This document shows positions 56,072-64,000 of a stretch of DNA of 64,000 bases, piece after piece. Position numbers and translations under genes: made by a program. Below the pieces are notes generated by a model. The model saw only the letters and a list, made by a program, of their open reading frames with translations, ran no database searches and was not told the DNA's origin. This DNA is from Acidaminococcus fermentans_A (GTDB lineage Bacteria > Bacillota > Negativicutes > Acidaminococcales > Acidaminococcaceae). The stretch's first letter is position 1; every line of letters begins with the position of its first letter. The stretch covers positions 31,885 to 95,884 of the forward strand of contig NZ_JBQOUY010000008.1 in NCBI RefSeq assembly GCF_052216985.1, given 5' to 3'.

Positions 56072-56680
56072 TCAATCGTTCCGGACGACCCGCACCTTGG
56101 AATGGCGGATCACGTCGTCCCCGATCTTATAGCCCTTTTCCAGGACCAGATCGATGCTTTCATCCGGCAGATCCGGATTGCTGCCCTGCATGACGGCTTC
56201 GTGGATTTGGGGATCGAAGGGTTTGCCTTCCGCCGGGATCTCTTCGATATGCAGGGTCTGGAGAGCCTTTTCGAACTGCTTGTGGATCATCCCCATGCCT
56301 TTCTTCAGGGCTTCTCCGTCTTTGCTGGCTTCCAGGCTGGCTTCCGCCCGCTCGAAGTTATCCAGCACCTTCAAAAATTCCCGGGCCACCTGTCCGGTGA
56401 CATACCGGCCTAGCCGTTCCCGTTCTTCATTGTTCCGTTTCCGGAAGTTGTCAAAATCGGCCTGCAGCCGCAGGAGCCTGTTCTGCAGTTCAGCAATCTG
56501 CTTTTCCTGCTGGGCGATCTTTTCGTCTCTGGGATCGGGTTCCGCTGCTTTTTCGTCTTTCACGTCAGCCGCTCCGGCTCCTGCCGTCTTGGCCTGTTCC
56601 GCGGTTTCTTCTGCCTCCGTCTCGGCCTGGGCCGTTTCTGCCTTCACGGTTTCCGGGTTCTTCTGCTGCTCCTCTTTCAT
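56072..56680 (-). CDS. grpE: Nucleotide exchange factor GrpE
   Basis: A 202-residue protein: acidic, disordered N-terminus rich in Glu/Ala, long helix (RLLRLQADFDNFRKRNNEER) and C-terminal beta domain (LEKGYKIGDDVIRHSKVRVV). Start at 56680 with GGGGAGG upstream. Releases ADP from DnaK. Confidence 0.96.
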   Translation of the reverse strand: MKEEQQKNPETVKAETAQAETEAEETAEQAKTAGAGAADVKDEKAAEPDPRDEKIAQQEKQIAELQNRLLRLQADFDNFRKRNNEERERLGRYVTGQVAREFLKVLDNFERAEASLEASKDGEALKKGMGMIHKQFEKALQTLHIEEIPAEGKPFDPQIHEAVMQGSNPDLPDESIDLVLEKGYKIGDDVIRHSKVRVVRND

Positions 56681-56690
56681 TGGTCCTCCC

Positions 56691-57731
56691 CTACTTTTCA
56701 TCCATTTTATTCATGACCACCCGCAGGTAGTTGTGGAGGTAATCCATCACGGAAATCACCTTCCGGTATTCCATACGGGTCGGTCCCAGGACAGCCAGGG
56801 TCCCCACCACCTGTCCGTTGAGCCGGTAGGTGGCCTGGATCATGCTGCAGTCCTGGATGCCGGAAAATTTGTTTTCACTGCCGATGGTCACCTTGAGACC
56901 GGAGTCTTTGTCGGCCATCAGCATATCCTTCAGCATCTGCTCTTCCTCCAGCACACTCAGCAGCTCTCGGATCCGTTCCGGATCCTTGAATTCCGGCTGG
57001 TTGAGCAGCTGTTTGGTACCGCCCAGGTACATCTTGTTCTCCTGCTGGCCGCTCCGCATCTGTCTGACCACTTGGATCAGAGAAGCATACAGGGCTTTGT
57101 CCCCAGCCAGGGCATCCCGGACGTCTTTCAGGATCTGGTCTGTGATATCGTCCAGCTTCATCCCATGGAGTCTGTTGGTCACCCGCTGGGCCAGGGTGTC
57201 CATTTCCAGGCGGCTCATGCCAGCCGGGATCTGGATCACACTGTTGTCCATCCGCCCGTCATTGGCCACGATGCATAGGATGGCCTGGTGCTCGTTGAGG
57301 GGCAGGAAGCGCAAGTAGGAAAAGACGCTTTCGCTGTCCTTGTTGGCCAGTACCACGGACACGTTCTTGCTCATCCGTGACAGGATCTTGGCGGTGGACT
57401 GGAAGATATCGTCGATGCTGTGGACCCGTTCCCGGAACCAGCTGTTGATCAGCGCCACATCATTGGGCGCCAGGGCATCCGGTTTGGCCAGGGAATCCAC
57501 ATAGTACCGATAGGCAGCCGCTGACGGGACACGTCCTGCCGAAGTGTGGGGCTGCTCCAGATAACCCAACAGTTCCAGGTCGGACATCTCGTTCCGGATG
57601 GTTGCCGGGCTGATCCCCAGATTGTATTTCCTGGCGATGCTGCGAGATCCTACAGGCTCAGCCGTTTCAATATAATCTTCAATGATCAGTTGAAGGATTT
57701 TTTTCTTGCGGTCACTTAGCACTGTAATCAT
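56691..57731 (-). CDS. hrcA: Heat-inducible repressor HrcA
   Basis: A 346-residue repressor. The N-terminal winged helix reads DRKKKILQLIIEDYIETAEP ... GISPATIRNEMSDLELLGYL and ends PHTSAGRVPS, fully typical. It binds the CIRCE element upstream of its own start. Two starts, ATG at 57731 and a GTG three codons in, are possible. Confidence 0.96.
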   Translation of the reverse strand: MITVLSDRKKKILQLIIEDYIETAEPVGSRSIARKYNLGISPATIRNEMSDLELLGYLEQPHTSAGRVPSAAAYRYYVDSLAKPDALAPNDVALINSWFRERVHSIDDIFQSTAKILSRMSKNVSVVLANKDSESVFSYLRFLPLNEHQAILCIVANDGRMDNSVIQIPAGMSRLEMDTLAQRVTNRLHGMKLDDITDQILKDVRDALAGDKALYASLIQVVRQMRSGQQENKMYLGGTKQLLNQPEFKDPERIRELLSVLEEEQMLKDMLMADKDSGLKVTIGSENKFSGIQDCSMIQATYRLNGQVVGTLAVLGPTRMEYRKVISVMDYLHNYLRVVMNKMDEK

Positions 57732-57746
57732 CTCTCTTCTCGATTG

Positions 57747-57773
57747 TTAGCACTCTAATGGTTGGAGTGCTAA
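57747..57773. promoter_or_regulatory. CIRCE operator
   Basis: TTAGCACTC-N9-GAGTGCTAA, a perfect match, placed between the promoter and hrcA so that HrcA represses the whole heat-shock operon. Confidence 0.97.
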
Positions 57774-57785
57774 CATCTAAGTGTA

Positions 57786-57814
57786 AAGATACACCTCTTT
57801 AGTCAAATTGTCAA
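57786..57814 (-). promoter_or_regulatory. hrcA operon promoter
   Basis: TTGACA at 57814-57809, a 17-bp spacer and TATCTT at 57791-57786 on the minus strand, directly upstream of CIRCE. Confidence 0.75.
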
Positions 57815-57840
57815 TAGATTTGCAGAAAATATTTTTCTTT

Positions 57841-58974
57841 TTACAGAAATTCCTCAAAAGCCAGATTGCCGTACTGCATCCCCTGTTCCGTCAGATGGAT
57901 CCGGTCTCCTTCCCGGGCGATCCAGCCATGTTCCCTGCAATGGGCAAAGCCTTCTTTATATATATGAAAGAAATCTTCTCCTGTCCGCTGGGCGAATTCC
58001 TGCAAAGACAGTCCCTTGGCAGTCCGCAGGTTCATGAAGGCCAGTTCCGCCCGACGGTCTTCGGAGGTGAGGATTTCCCGCTCCGGACGCGCCCCCTGGA
58101 GATAGGCCTGGAGATTCCGAGGATTGGTCTCCCGGATTTTTCCGTCGAACCGGCAGGCGGCCGCCCCGAAGGCCATATAGGGATCGTAATGCCAGTACAC
58201 CTGGTTATGCCGGGATGCCTGGCCGGGCCGGGCGAAATTGGAAATCTCGTACCGCTGGTAGCCGGCTTGGGGCAGCGCTTCCATGAGGAAATCGTACATG
58301 GCCCCTGTTTCGTCTTCCGAAGGCAGAGCAGCTTCCCCCTCCCGGAGCTGTTTGGCCAGCAGTGTCCCCTCTTCCACGGTGAGGCCGTAGACGGACACAT
58401 GGTCCACCCCGGTTTTCAGCAGCCGTTCCAGGGAATCCTGGACGCTTGCCACCGTCTGGCCGGGATACCCGTAGATCAGGTCCCCGCTAATCCGCTGGAA
58501 GCCGGCTTCTCGGGCCAGGGCGATGGCCGCTTCCGCATCTTCTGCCGTATGGATCCGTCCCATGGCGGCCAGTTCTGCAGGCTGGAAGGACTGGATCCCC
58601 AGGCTCAGCCGGTCGAAGCCCAGCTGCCGATAGAATCGGAGCTTCGCCAGATCCACCGTCCCCGGATTGGCTTCCAGGGTGGCTTCTGCCGGCTGCTGCC
58701 AGAATCCCCGCTCCTTCAGGGCCGTGACCACTTTTTCCAGGTCATCCAGGGGCAGCACGCTGGGGGTCCCTCCGCCGAAATACACGGTAGCGGTAGGCGA
58801 AACCGGCAAAGCCGGCGTCCAGGCAGAGATTTCCTCCACCAAACGCCGGGCATAGTCGCTCATAATATGTTCATTGAAAATCTGATAAGAAGCGAAATCG
58901 CAGTAGGCACATTTATGGACACAGAATGGGATGTGGACATAGACCGCCTGATAAGATTCCCAGGGCTGAAGCAT
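57841..58974 (-). CDS. hemW: Radical SAM heme chaperone HemW
   Basis: A 377-residue radical SAM protein. The cluster motif is CVHKCAYCDF, with YFGGGTPSVLPLDDLEKVV and the HemW-type middle DRLSLGIQSFQPAELAAMGR. Lack of the extra Cys after the cluster motif distinguishes it from coproporphyrinogen dehydrogenase HemN. It usually precedes hrcA, as here. It ends 68 bp before CIRCE in the direction of transcription. Confidence 0.9.
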   Translation of the reverse strand: MLQPWESYQAVYVHIPFCVHKCAYCDFASYQIFNEHIMSDYARRLVEEISAWTPALPVSPTATVYFGGGTPSVLPLDDLEKVVTALKERGFWQQPAEATLEANPGTVDLAKLRFYRQLGFDRLSLGIQSFQPAELAAMGRIHTAEDAEAAIALAREAGFQRISGDLIYGYPGQTVASVQDSLERLLKTGVDHVSVYGLTVEEGTLLAKQLREGEAALPSEDETGAMYDFLMEALPQAGYQRYEISNFARPGQASRHNQVYWHYDPYMAFGAAACRFDGKIRETNPRNLQAYLQGARPEREILTSEDRRAELAFMNLRTAKGLSLQEFAQRTGEDFFHIYKEGFAHCREHGWIAREGDRIHLTEQGMQYGNLAFEEFL

Positions 58975-58984
58975 TTTTTCCTCC

Positions 58985-59866
58985 TTAGATTTGGGCCAGG
59001 AGCACGGCGGCGAATACCAGCCCGCAGCCGATGATTTCCCGGACGCTCATCACTTCTCCCAGGAACAGCCACCCGGCCAGCACCGCAAACACCGATTCCA
59101 GGCTCATGATCAGGGTGGCGGTGGTGGGGTCGGTGTACTTCTGCCCTACGATCTGGAGGGTATAGGCCACCCCGCTGGAAAGCCCCGCCGTATACAGCAG
59201 GGGCCACCGAGCCGCCCACAGGGCAGGGCCCAGACCGGCGGCGGGCAGGGTTTCCCACACCAGGGCCCCCAAAAGGGAGACCAGGAAGGTCATGGCGAAC
59301 TGGATCCAGGCCACCCGCACCCCGCTGGCCCCCTGCAGCAGGAAATGGTCCACACACAGGATGTGGAGGGCAAAGAACACCGCACACAGGAACACCAGGA
59401 AATCCCCGAAGGAAATGGTGAAATCCCCGGTGACGCAAAGCAGATAGAATCCCACCAGGGCCATGGGCACGCACAAAAGCAGGATCTTCCGCACCGTCCG
59501 CCCCAGGAACCAGCCCAGGATGGGCACCAGGATAATGTACAGGGCGGTGATGAACCCGGCCTTCCCGGCGGTGGTCTGGGCAATCCCCACCTGCTGGAGG
59601 TTGCTGGCCACCCCCATGATGACCCCGCAGCACAGCCCCGCCTTCACCGTCACGGCATCGGGCCGCAGCCGCTGCCACAGATTGCCCTGGTGTTTTCCCC
59701 CAAAAGCCAGTACCACCGGCACCAGGACTCCGGTGGCCAAAAGGTTCCGGGCGGCGTTGAAAGTAAAAGGCCCCACATAGTCCATGCCCACGCTCTGGGC
59801 CACAAAAGCGCTGCCCCAGATCAGGGCCGTCAGCAGCAGAAGAAGGTTTCCTTTCATTCGTTCCAT
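58985..59866 (-). CDS. EamA-family (DMT) exporter
   Basis: A 293-residue membrane protein with ten predicted spans in two EamA halves: LLLLLTALIWGSAFVAQSVG at the start and LYTAGLSSGVAYTLQIVGQK ... LIMSLESVFAVLAGWLFLGE in the second half. These exporters move amino acids or other metabolites out of the cell; the substrate is unknown. The start at 59866 has AAGGGGA upstream. It overlaps no neighbour but is 10 bp before hemW. Confidence 0.9.
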   Translation of the reverse strand: MERMKGNLLLLLTALIWGSAFVAQSVGMDYVGPFTFNAARNLLATGVLVPVVLAFGGKHQGNLWQRLRPDAVTVKAGLCCGVIMGVASNLQQVGIAQTTAGKAGFITALYIILVPILGWFLGRTVRKILLLCVPMALVGFYLLCVTGDFTISFGDFLVFLCAVFFALHILCVDHFLLQGASGVRVAWIQFAMTFLVSLLGALVWETLPAAGLGPALWAARWPLLYTAGLSSGVAYTLQIVGQKYTDPTTATLIMSLESVFAVLAGWLFLGEVMSVREIIGCGLVFAAVLLAQI

Positions 59867-59975
59867 ATTCAAAGCTTTCCCCTTTTCATGTTCATGGCTA
59901 ATAAAAAAAGGATACCACAAAAAAGGGTGGCTGCAAAGGGAATCGTTTCTGCCCCTGCCGGTGGCAGGATTGGAA

Positions 59976-60680
59976 TCATGTCACGGAAAGCATGTTATAG
60001 TGTTTGAGGTTGCGCACATCTTCCCGGGAAACTTTCAGTTTCTTGACCAGGGATTCCTCTTCTTTGAGGGGCTGCTTGCTCAGAAGGATTTTCAAAGCCA
60101 CCGGCATCATGGGACGGGAGGAAAATCCTGTAAACAGGCCCCATTTCACAGGAGAATCCAGGAAAGAGGCCAGCACCTGGATGATGACATTTTCCATGGG
60201 CGTATCTTTATTGGTCAGCGTGATCCTTGACATAGCGTCAAAGTGTTGGATATAGCCCCAGTACGTATTTTCACATTCCTGATAGGAATCATAATTTTTG
60301 AAATTCATATACATCATGAGGCGGTATTTCCCTTCCTCCCCCCTGGAAAGGACATCGAACACGCTGCGGTCAAGGTGGTGGTCCCTTCCATCGAAATAAT
60401 AAGCATAAAACCGGGAAAGATCCTTAAAAAATGCAGGACAGGCCGCATCATTCTGAAGATTTCCTTCCTGGGGCGTGATATACAGCAGCTGCTCCACATG
60501 GATATTCAGTGCGGAAGCTATATCGTACAAAGTTTCGATATCGATGGAAATAGCCCCTTTTTCATATTTCGAAAGAGTGGACTTGCTTTTGCAGACCCGT
60601 TGGGAAAGTTCCTCCAAGGTCATTTTTTTCGCCCGCCGGTAAATGTTGATCTTTTTACCGATTTCTTCCCTGATCATCAT
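59976..60680 (-). CDS. XRE-family regulator with C-terminal sensor domain
   Basis: A 234-residue protein: residues 5-60 form the helix-turn-helix (INIYRRAKKMTLEELSQRVC-KSKSTLSKYEKG), the rest (aromatic-rich, EENTYWGYIQHFDAMSR etc.) is a helical sensor of unknown ligand. It is divergent from the MalY-like lyase gene, whose promoter carries a perfect inverted repeat. This is a common arrangement for local control. Confidence 0.8.
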   Translation of the reverse strand: MMIREEIGKKINIYRRAKKMTLEELSQRVCKSKSTLSKYEKGAISIDIETLYDIASALNIHVEQLLYITPQEGNLQNDAACPAFFKDLSRFYAYYFDGRDHHLDRSVFDVLSRGEEGKYRLMMYMNFKNYDSYQECENTYWGYIQHFDAMSRITLTNKDTPMENVIIQVLASFLDSPVKWGLFTGFSSRPMMPVALKILLSKQPLKEEESLVKKLKVSREDVRNLKHYNMLSVT

Positions 60681-60810
60681 ACTGAAAGACCTCCGTCTGT
60701 TGTTTCCTATAAATCAACAAATTCATAAATCCAACAATTATTTCATAATTTCAGATAATTATATCATGAGATGCGTAAAAAAATCCACTCAGGTGAAACA
60801 TAACGGATTA

Positions 60811-60833
60811 AAAGTTTCATATTAAGAAACTTT
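60811..60833. promoter_or_regulatory. Candidate operator of the malY-permease unit
   Basis: AAAGTTTC-N7-GAAACTTT, perfect 8-bp arms, seven bases before the -35 of the malY promoter. Confidence 0.6.
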
Positions 60834-60840
60834 CCTTCTT

Positions 60841-60869
60841 TTTACAGGCTCTAGCCTCTGCGCTATAAT
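60841..60869 (+). promoter_or_regulatory. malY-like gene promoter
   Basis: TTTACA at 60841-60846, a 17-bp spacer and TATAAT at 60864-60869. Confidence 0.85.
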
Positions 60870-60955
60870 GCGCATGTAGACGTTAAGAGGATTCTGGCCA
60901 GACTCCTTGAACGAAATCGTTGGAAAATAAACAGTTTTCAAGGAGGATTTTTACC

Positions 60956-62185
60956 ATGCAATATAATTTTGATGAATATGTGGAACGGCGTCATACCAAT
61001 GCCCTGAACACGGATGGTTTCCGAGGCTATATTTTCCATGACTATGAAGGCAAAAAGAAGTTCCCCTTTAAAGATGAAGAATTTATCCGTATGTGGGTGG
61101 CCGATATGGAATTTGCCATGTGCCCGGACATCATCCAGGCCATCAAAGACCGTGCCGACAAGAGAATCATCGGCTACAGCCAGGTTTTTGAACCGAATTT
61201 TTATGAGGCCTATAATGCCTGGAACCGGAAAATGTACGGCTGGACTTATCCGAAAGAAGAAATCTGCTTCTCCCTGGGAATCATTCCCGCCCTGTACCAG
61301 TTGGTGGAACTGCTGCTCACCGACCATGAATATGCCATCATCAACACCCCTGCCTACGGGTATTTCCAGCATCCCATCGATTACAAGCACAAACACGCCA
61401 TCCATAACAAACTAAAACGCGATGCAGAAGGCAATTGGACCATCGACTTTGATGCACTGGAAAGAGATGCCGCCAACCCGCTGACCAAACTTCTCATCTG
61501 GTGCAACCCCCACAACCCCACAGGCCGCGTCTGGACGGAGGAAGAACTGAAGAAAGTTGCTGCCATCGTGGAAAAACACAACCTGTGGATCATCAGTGAT
61601 GAAATCCACTGCGACCTGCTGCGCCAGGGAGAACACCATATCCCCATGGCAAAGATCATGCCCGGCTACCAAAAGCTGATTTCCTGCACCTCCGCTTCCA
61701 AAGCGTTCAATATGGCAGGGATGATGTTTGCAGAAATCATCATTCGGGATGAAAGCCTGAGAAAACTCTATGTACAGTATACTGATACCTACGCCATGAA
61801 CGTGAATCCCCTTTCCATTGCGGCCCACACAGCGGCCTACCAGCACGGATATGAATGGCTGGATCAGTTGAAAGCGTATCTGGATGGAAATTTCAAGCTG
61901 GTCCAGGACACCCTGGCCCAAAGACTGCCGAAGATTGTGTTCAGGATTCCTCAGGCAACCTATCTGGCCTGGGTGGATATGAACCCGTATCTGGGAGATG
62001 TGGAGAATATTCCCGACTTCATGGCCAACCAGGCGGGCGTCCTGCTGGAAGGCGGGGATTCCCTCTTTGTAGATAATTCAAAAGGCTTTATCCGTCTGAA
62101 CCTGGCAATGCCGAAGGCCACCATTAAAAAAGGACTGGACAGAATTTGCGATGCTGTCCTCAAAAGAGAAGCAGAAAAAGGCTAA
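60956..62185 (+). CDS. MalY/PatB-type PLP-dependent C-S lyase / aminotransferase
   Basis: A 409-residue class I/II aminotransferase-fold enzyme. The start MQYNFDEYVERRHTNALNTD is PatB-like. Motifs include MWVADMEFAMCPDIIQAI, LIWCNPHNPTGRVWTEEEL, ISDEIHCDLL (PLP Asp) and the Schiff-base Lys in SCTSASKAFNMAG. MalY/PatB enzymes cleave cystathionine or cysteine to thiols, pyruvate and ammonia. With the permease downstream and an XRE regulator upstream, use of a sulfur amino acid is likely. Start chosen from AAGGAGG. Confidence 0.88.
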   Translation: MQYNFDEYVERRHTNALNTDGFRGYIFHDYEGKKKFPFKDEEFIRMWVADMEFAMCPDIIQAIKDRADKRIIGYSQVFEPNFYEAYNAWNRKMYGWTYPKEEICFSLGIIPALYQLVELLLTDHEYAIINTPAYGYFQHPIDYKHKHAIHNKLKRDAEGNWTIDFDALERDAANPLTKLLIWCNPHNPTGRVWTEEELKKVAAIVEKHNLWIISDEIHCDLLRQGEHHIPMAKIMPGYQKLISCTSASKAFNMAGMMFAEIIIRDESLRKLYVQYTDTYAMNVNPLSIAAHTAAYQHGYEWLDQLKAYLDGNFKLVQDTLAQRLPKIVFRIPQATYLAWVDMNPYLGDVENIPDFMANQAGVLLEGGDSLFVDNSKGFIRLNLAMPKATIKKGLDRICDAVLKREAEKG

Positions 62186-62435
62186 GGTACGCACCTGCAC
62201 ATTTCACCTGCACATTTTCCTGAAAGAATTCTGCAGTTGGAACAGGAGTCCGCAAAATTCCTGTTCCGACAGCAGCGTTCCGGAATCATATGGATTTCTT
62301 GCTTGAAGAGGTGGATTTTTTCTCTTTTTTAAAAAGACAGAACTTACTGCAAATATTGAAATTGACAAAGGAAACTGCAGGGAGTGCATACGGATTTTAT
62401 CTTTCTCACAAAAATATTATACGAGGAGAAAAAGA
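62186..62435. other. Intergenic region between lyase and permease genes
   Basis: 250 bp. Contains an inverted repeat GGAACAGGA / TCCTGTTCC (62237-62265) without a clear T-run. A T-rich patch begins at 62313. GAGGAGA before the permease ATG serves as its ribosome site. No gene or other RNA is recognised. The permease may be cotranscribed with the lyase or have its own promoter here. Confidence 0.4.
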
Positions 62436-63812
62436 ATGAGCAGCGAGCAGATGAAAAAAATCGGTCTTGTGAATATTATTGGATTGGGAGTCGGCGGTGC
62501 CATCGGATCCGGCATATTTGTGACACTGGGCTCAGCCATTGGCATGACGGGCAGGTCCGTCCTGGTGGTTACGCTGATTGGTGTATTCTATATGTTATTC
62601 GCCTACTGGTACAATTTGGCTCTTTCCAGTATCTTTGTGGTCAATGGCGGCGACTACAGTATGAGAGGCATGATGCTGCCGCCGGTGCTCACTGGATATG
62701 GCGGATGGACTAACGTAATGTGGGCCTTTGGGATTACCGGATATTCTTTGGCTCTGACCAGCTATTTAAGCAGTCTTTGGCCTGTTTTGGGAGAACATAC
62801 ATCCATCACAAGTATGGTAATTCTGACAGTCCATTTTCTGCTGACGATCCGGGGCAACCGGATCGTCACCATATTCCAGAATACAGCAACGGCCTTCCTC
62901 CTGATTGCCCTGTTTCTCTTCATCGTTCTGGGCGTCCCCCATGTGGATCCCGCCTTTTTCTTCAGCCCTGCCGCTGATGGAGGCTTTGTCCACGGCGGAA
63001 TGAGCGGTGTGATCAGTGCCATTGCCATCATGGGGTTTGCCTGCCAGGGAACCACCATGGGACCTGTAGGCGTAGCACGGATTACAAAGAACCCGAAACT
63101 TACGATTCCTTTGGGGATTTTGGTAACCTGTGCAGTTGTTTCAGTGGTCTATGGATTGATGTCCTATGTGGCAGCCGGTGTACTGCCTTATGACAAAGTG
63201 GCCAACCAGAACCTCAGTGTGGTGGCTTCCGCTTTTTTGAATCCTGTTCTATTTGCGTTTTTCATTATCGGCGGCGGTGCCTGCGCCATTGCCTCTTCCT
63301 TCCTGGGCGTCCTGGTTATGATCCGTGAACCCCTGGCTTCCATGGCCGATGACGGATGGCTGACGGGATTCTTTGGAAGAAAGGCAAAGGACGGATATCC
63401 CTACGGTGCCTTCACCCTTGTGTACATCCTGGCCGCCATCCCCATCCTGACTGGTATGGATTTCAACAATGTAATCAGTATGCTGATGATTCCCTGCATG
63501 TTCATCAACGCCTATCTGAACACGGCCTGCATAAAGATTCCGGAGAAATACCCGGAGCAGTTCGCCAGACGTTCCATCCGCTGCCCTCTCTGGCTCTACA
63601 AACTGTGCTGTATCCTGGGCGGCATCAGCGCCCTGTTAGTGGGCATCACTCTCCTGAAAGACATGGCCCTCAAAGATGCCATCGTGGCTGTAATTGTCCT
63701 TGTGGTGCCTCTTGCTCTCAGCTGGCGTTCCCTGAAAGTGGGAAATGTGGACCGCAGGATTTTAGAAGAGCGGAAAGAAGAAATCATCAGGACAGAGACC
63801 TTGAATGGGTAA
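62436..63812 (+). CDS. APC-family amino-acid permease
   Basis: A 458-residue membrane protein with 12 predicted spans. The first span has the APC signature GLGVGGAIGSGIFVTLGSAI, with later VISAIAIMGFACQGTTMGPV (substrate-site span 6) and SSFLGVLVMIREPLASMADD. It follows the lyase by 250 bp in the same direction, so it probably imports its substrate. The exact amino acid is unknown. Confidence 0.85.
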   Translation: MSSEQMKKIGLVNIIGLGVGGAIGSGIFVTLGSAIGMTGRSVLVVTLIGVFYMLFAYWYNLALSSIFVVNGGDYSMRGMMLPPVLTGYGGWTNVMWAFGITGYSLALTSYLSSLWPVLGEHTSITSMVILTVHFLLTIRGNRIVTIFQNTATAFLLIALFLFIVLGVPHVDPAFFFSPAADGGFVHGGMSGVISAIAIMGFACQGTTMGPVGVARITKNPKLTIPLGILVTCAVVSVVYGLMSYVAAGVLPYDKVANQNLSVVASAFLNPVLFAFFIIGGGACAIASSFLGVLVMIREPLASMADDGWLTGFFGRKAKDGYPYGAFTLVYILAAIPILTGMDFNNVISMLMIPCMFINAYLNTACIKIPEKYPEQFARRSIRCPLWLYKLCCILGGISALLVGITLLKDMALKDAIVAVIVLVVPLALSWRSLKVGNVDRRILEERKEEIIRTETLNG

Positions 63813-63864
63813 CAGCATAAAAAAAGAACTGACCTTAAGGGAAGTTCTCCGCCATCCACGTATG

Positions 63865-63920
63865 ACAAAAAATGGAGCTGTGAAGAAATGAGGATTCATT
63901 TCTTCACAGCTCCTTTTTTG
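63865..63920 (+). terminator. Permease terminator, GGAGCTGTGAAGAAAT family
   Basis: GGAGCTGTGAAGAAATGA pairs with TCATTTCTTCACAGCTCC and TTTTTTT follows. The stem is nearly the same as the dnaJ terminator at 52,897. Confidence 0.88.
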
Positions 63921-64000
63921 TTGTCTCTTTTTACTCCTGGCAGTAAAAGGCAAGAGAAAAAGGGTATACTTCCCCCTTCCCCCCAAAACTCAGCTTTTTA

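Overview
The window joins the inner part of a temperate phage (about 1-19,050, AT-richer, genes tightly overlapped) to a stretch of GC-richer host chromosome (about 19,100-64,000). The host combines Firmicutes-style control (an Ile T-box before ileS, a CIRCE operator before hrcA, the hrcA-grpE-dnaK-dnaJ-prmA-rsmE-mtaB-HIT-rpsU-yqeY neighbourhood) with outer-membrane biology (a Skp/OmpH-like chaperone, a two-partner secretion pair) and a sodium-pump decarboxylase beta subunit. That mix fits a diderm Firmicute of the Negativicutes, most likely an Acidaminococcus-like anaerobe; the genus is inference.

Prophage, left to right: a late module on the minus strand (portal cut by the window edge, small protein, large and small terminase); a plus-strand island of small acidic proteins; a long minus-strand early operon running from cro at 15,041 down to a putative late regulator at 3,451 (antirepressor, Rad52-like annealing protein, HNH-like protein, NinB-like protein, replisome organizer with internal iterons, helicase loader, SSB, MazG-like enzyme, RusA-like resolvase, GroES-like protein and many small unknowns); the cI/cro switch with three 17-bp operators; a plus-strand lysogeny operon of membrane and secreted proteins; a minus-strand tRNA unit; and a tyrosine integrase at the right end.

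Host region: zinc-ribbon protein, unknown 508-aa protein, nth, UPF0210 and ACT genes in one minus-strand operon; purC; a nucleosidase-like gene; a SIMPL protein; an Rrf2 regulator beside trxA-trxB; a NhaC-type antiporter; skp; csoR-copZ; T-box-ileS; an RNA methylase; ktrA-ktrB; an FMN oxidoreductase; an orphan sodium-pump beta subunit behind a structured leader; then the conserved yqeY/rpsU/HIT/mtaB/rsmE/prmA block and the hrcA-grpE-dnaK-dnaJ block, separated by an inserted two-partner secretion locus (tpsB, and a tpsA of about 2,276 aa). The right end carries hemW, a DMT exporter, and an XRE regulator divergent from a MalY-like C-S lyase and an amino-acid permease.

The most novel-looking structure is not protein coding. 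Intergenic DNA holds arrays of 7-nt units (for example GTCGCGG, CCGAGAC, GTCACTA) next to three families of near-identical terminator stems. In two places these arrays flank the same core of roughly 140 nt, with a conserved hairpin that shows a compensatory base-pair change: a candidate dispersed structured element or RNA. Other leads are a riboswitch-like attenuator before the sodium-pump gene, a phage late promoter with an intrinsic terminator almost touching it, and a phage gene broken by a single stop codon.
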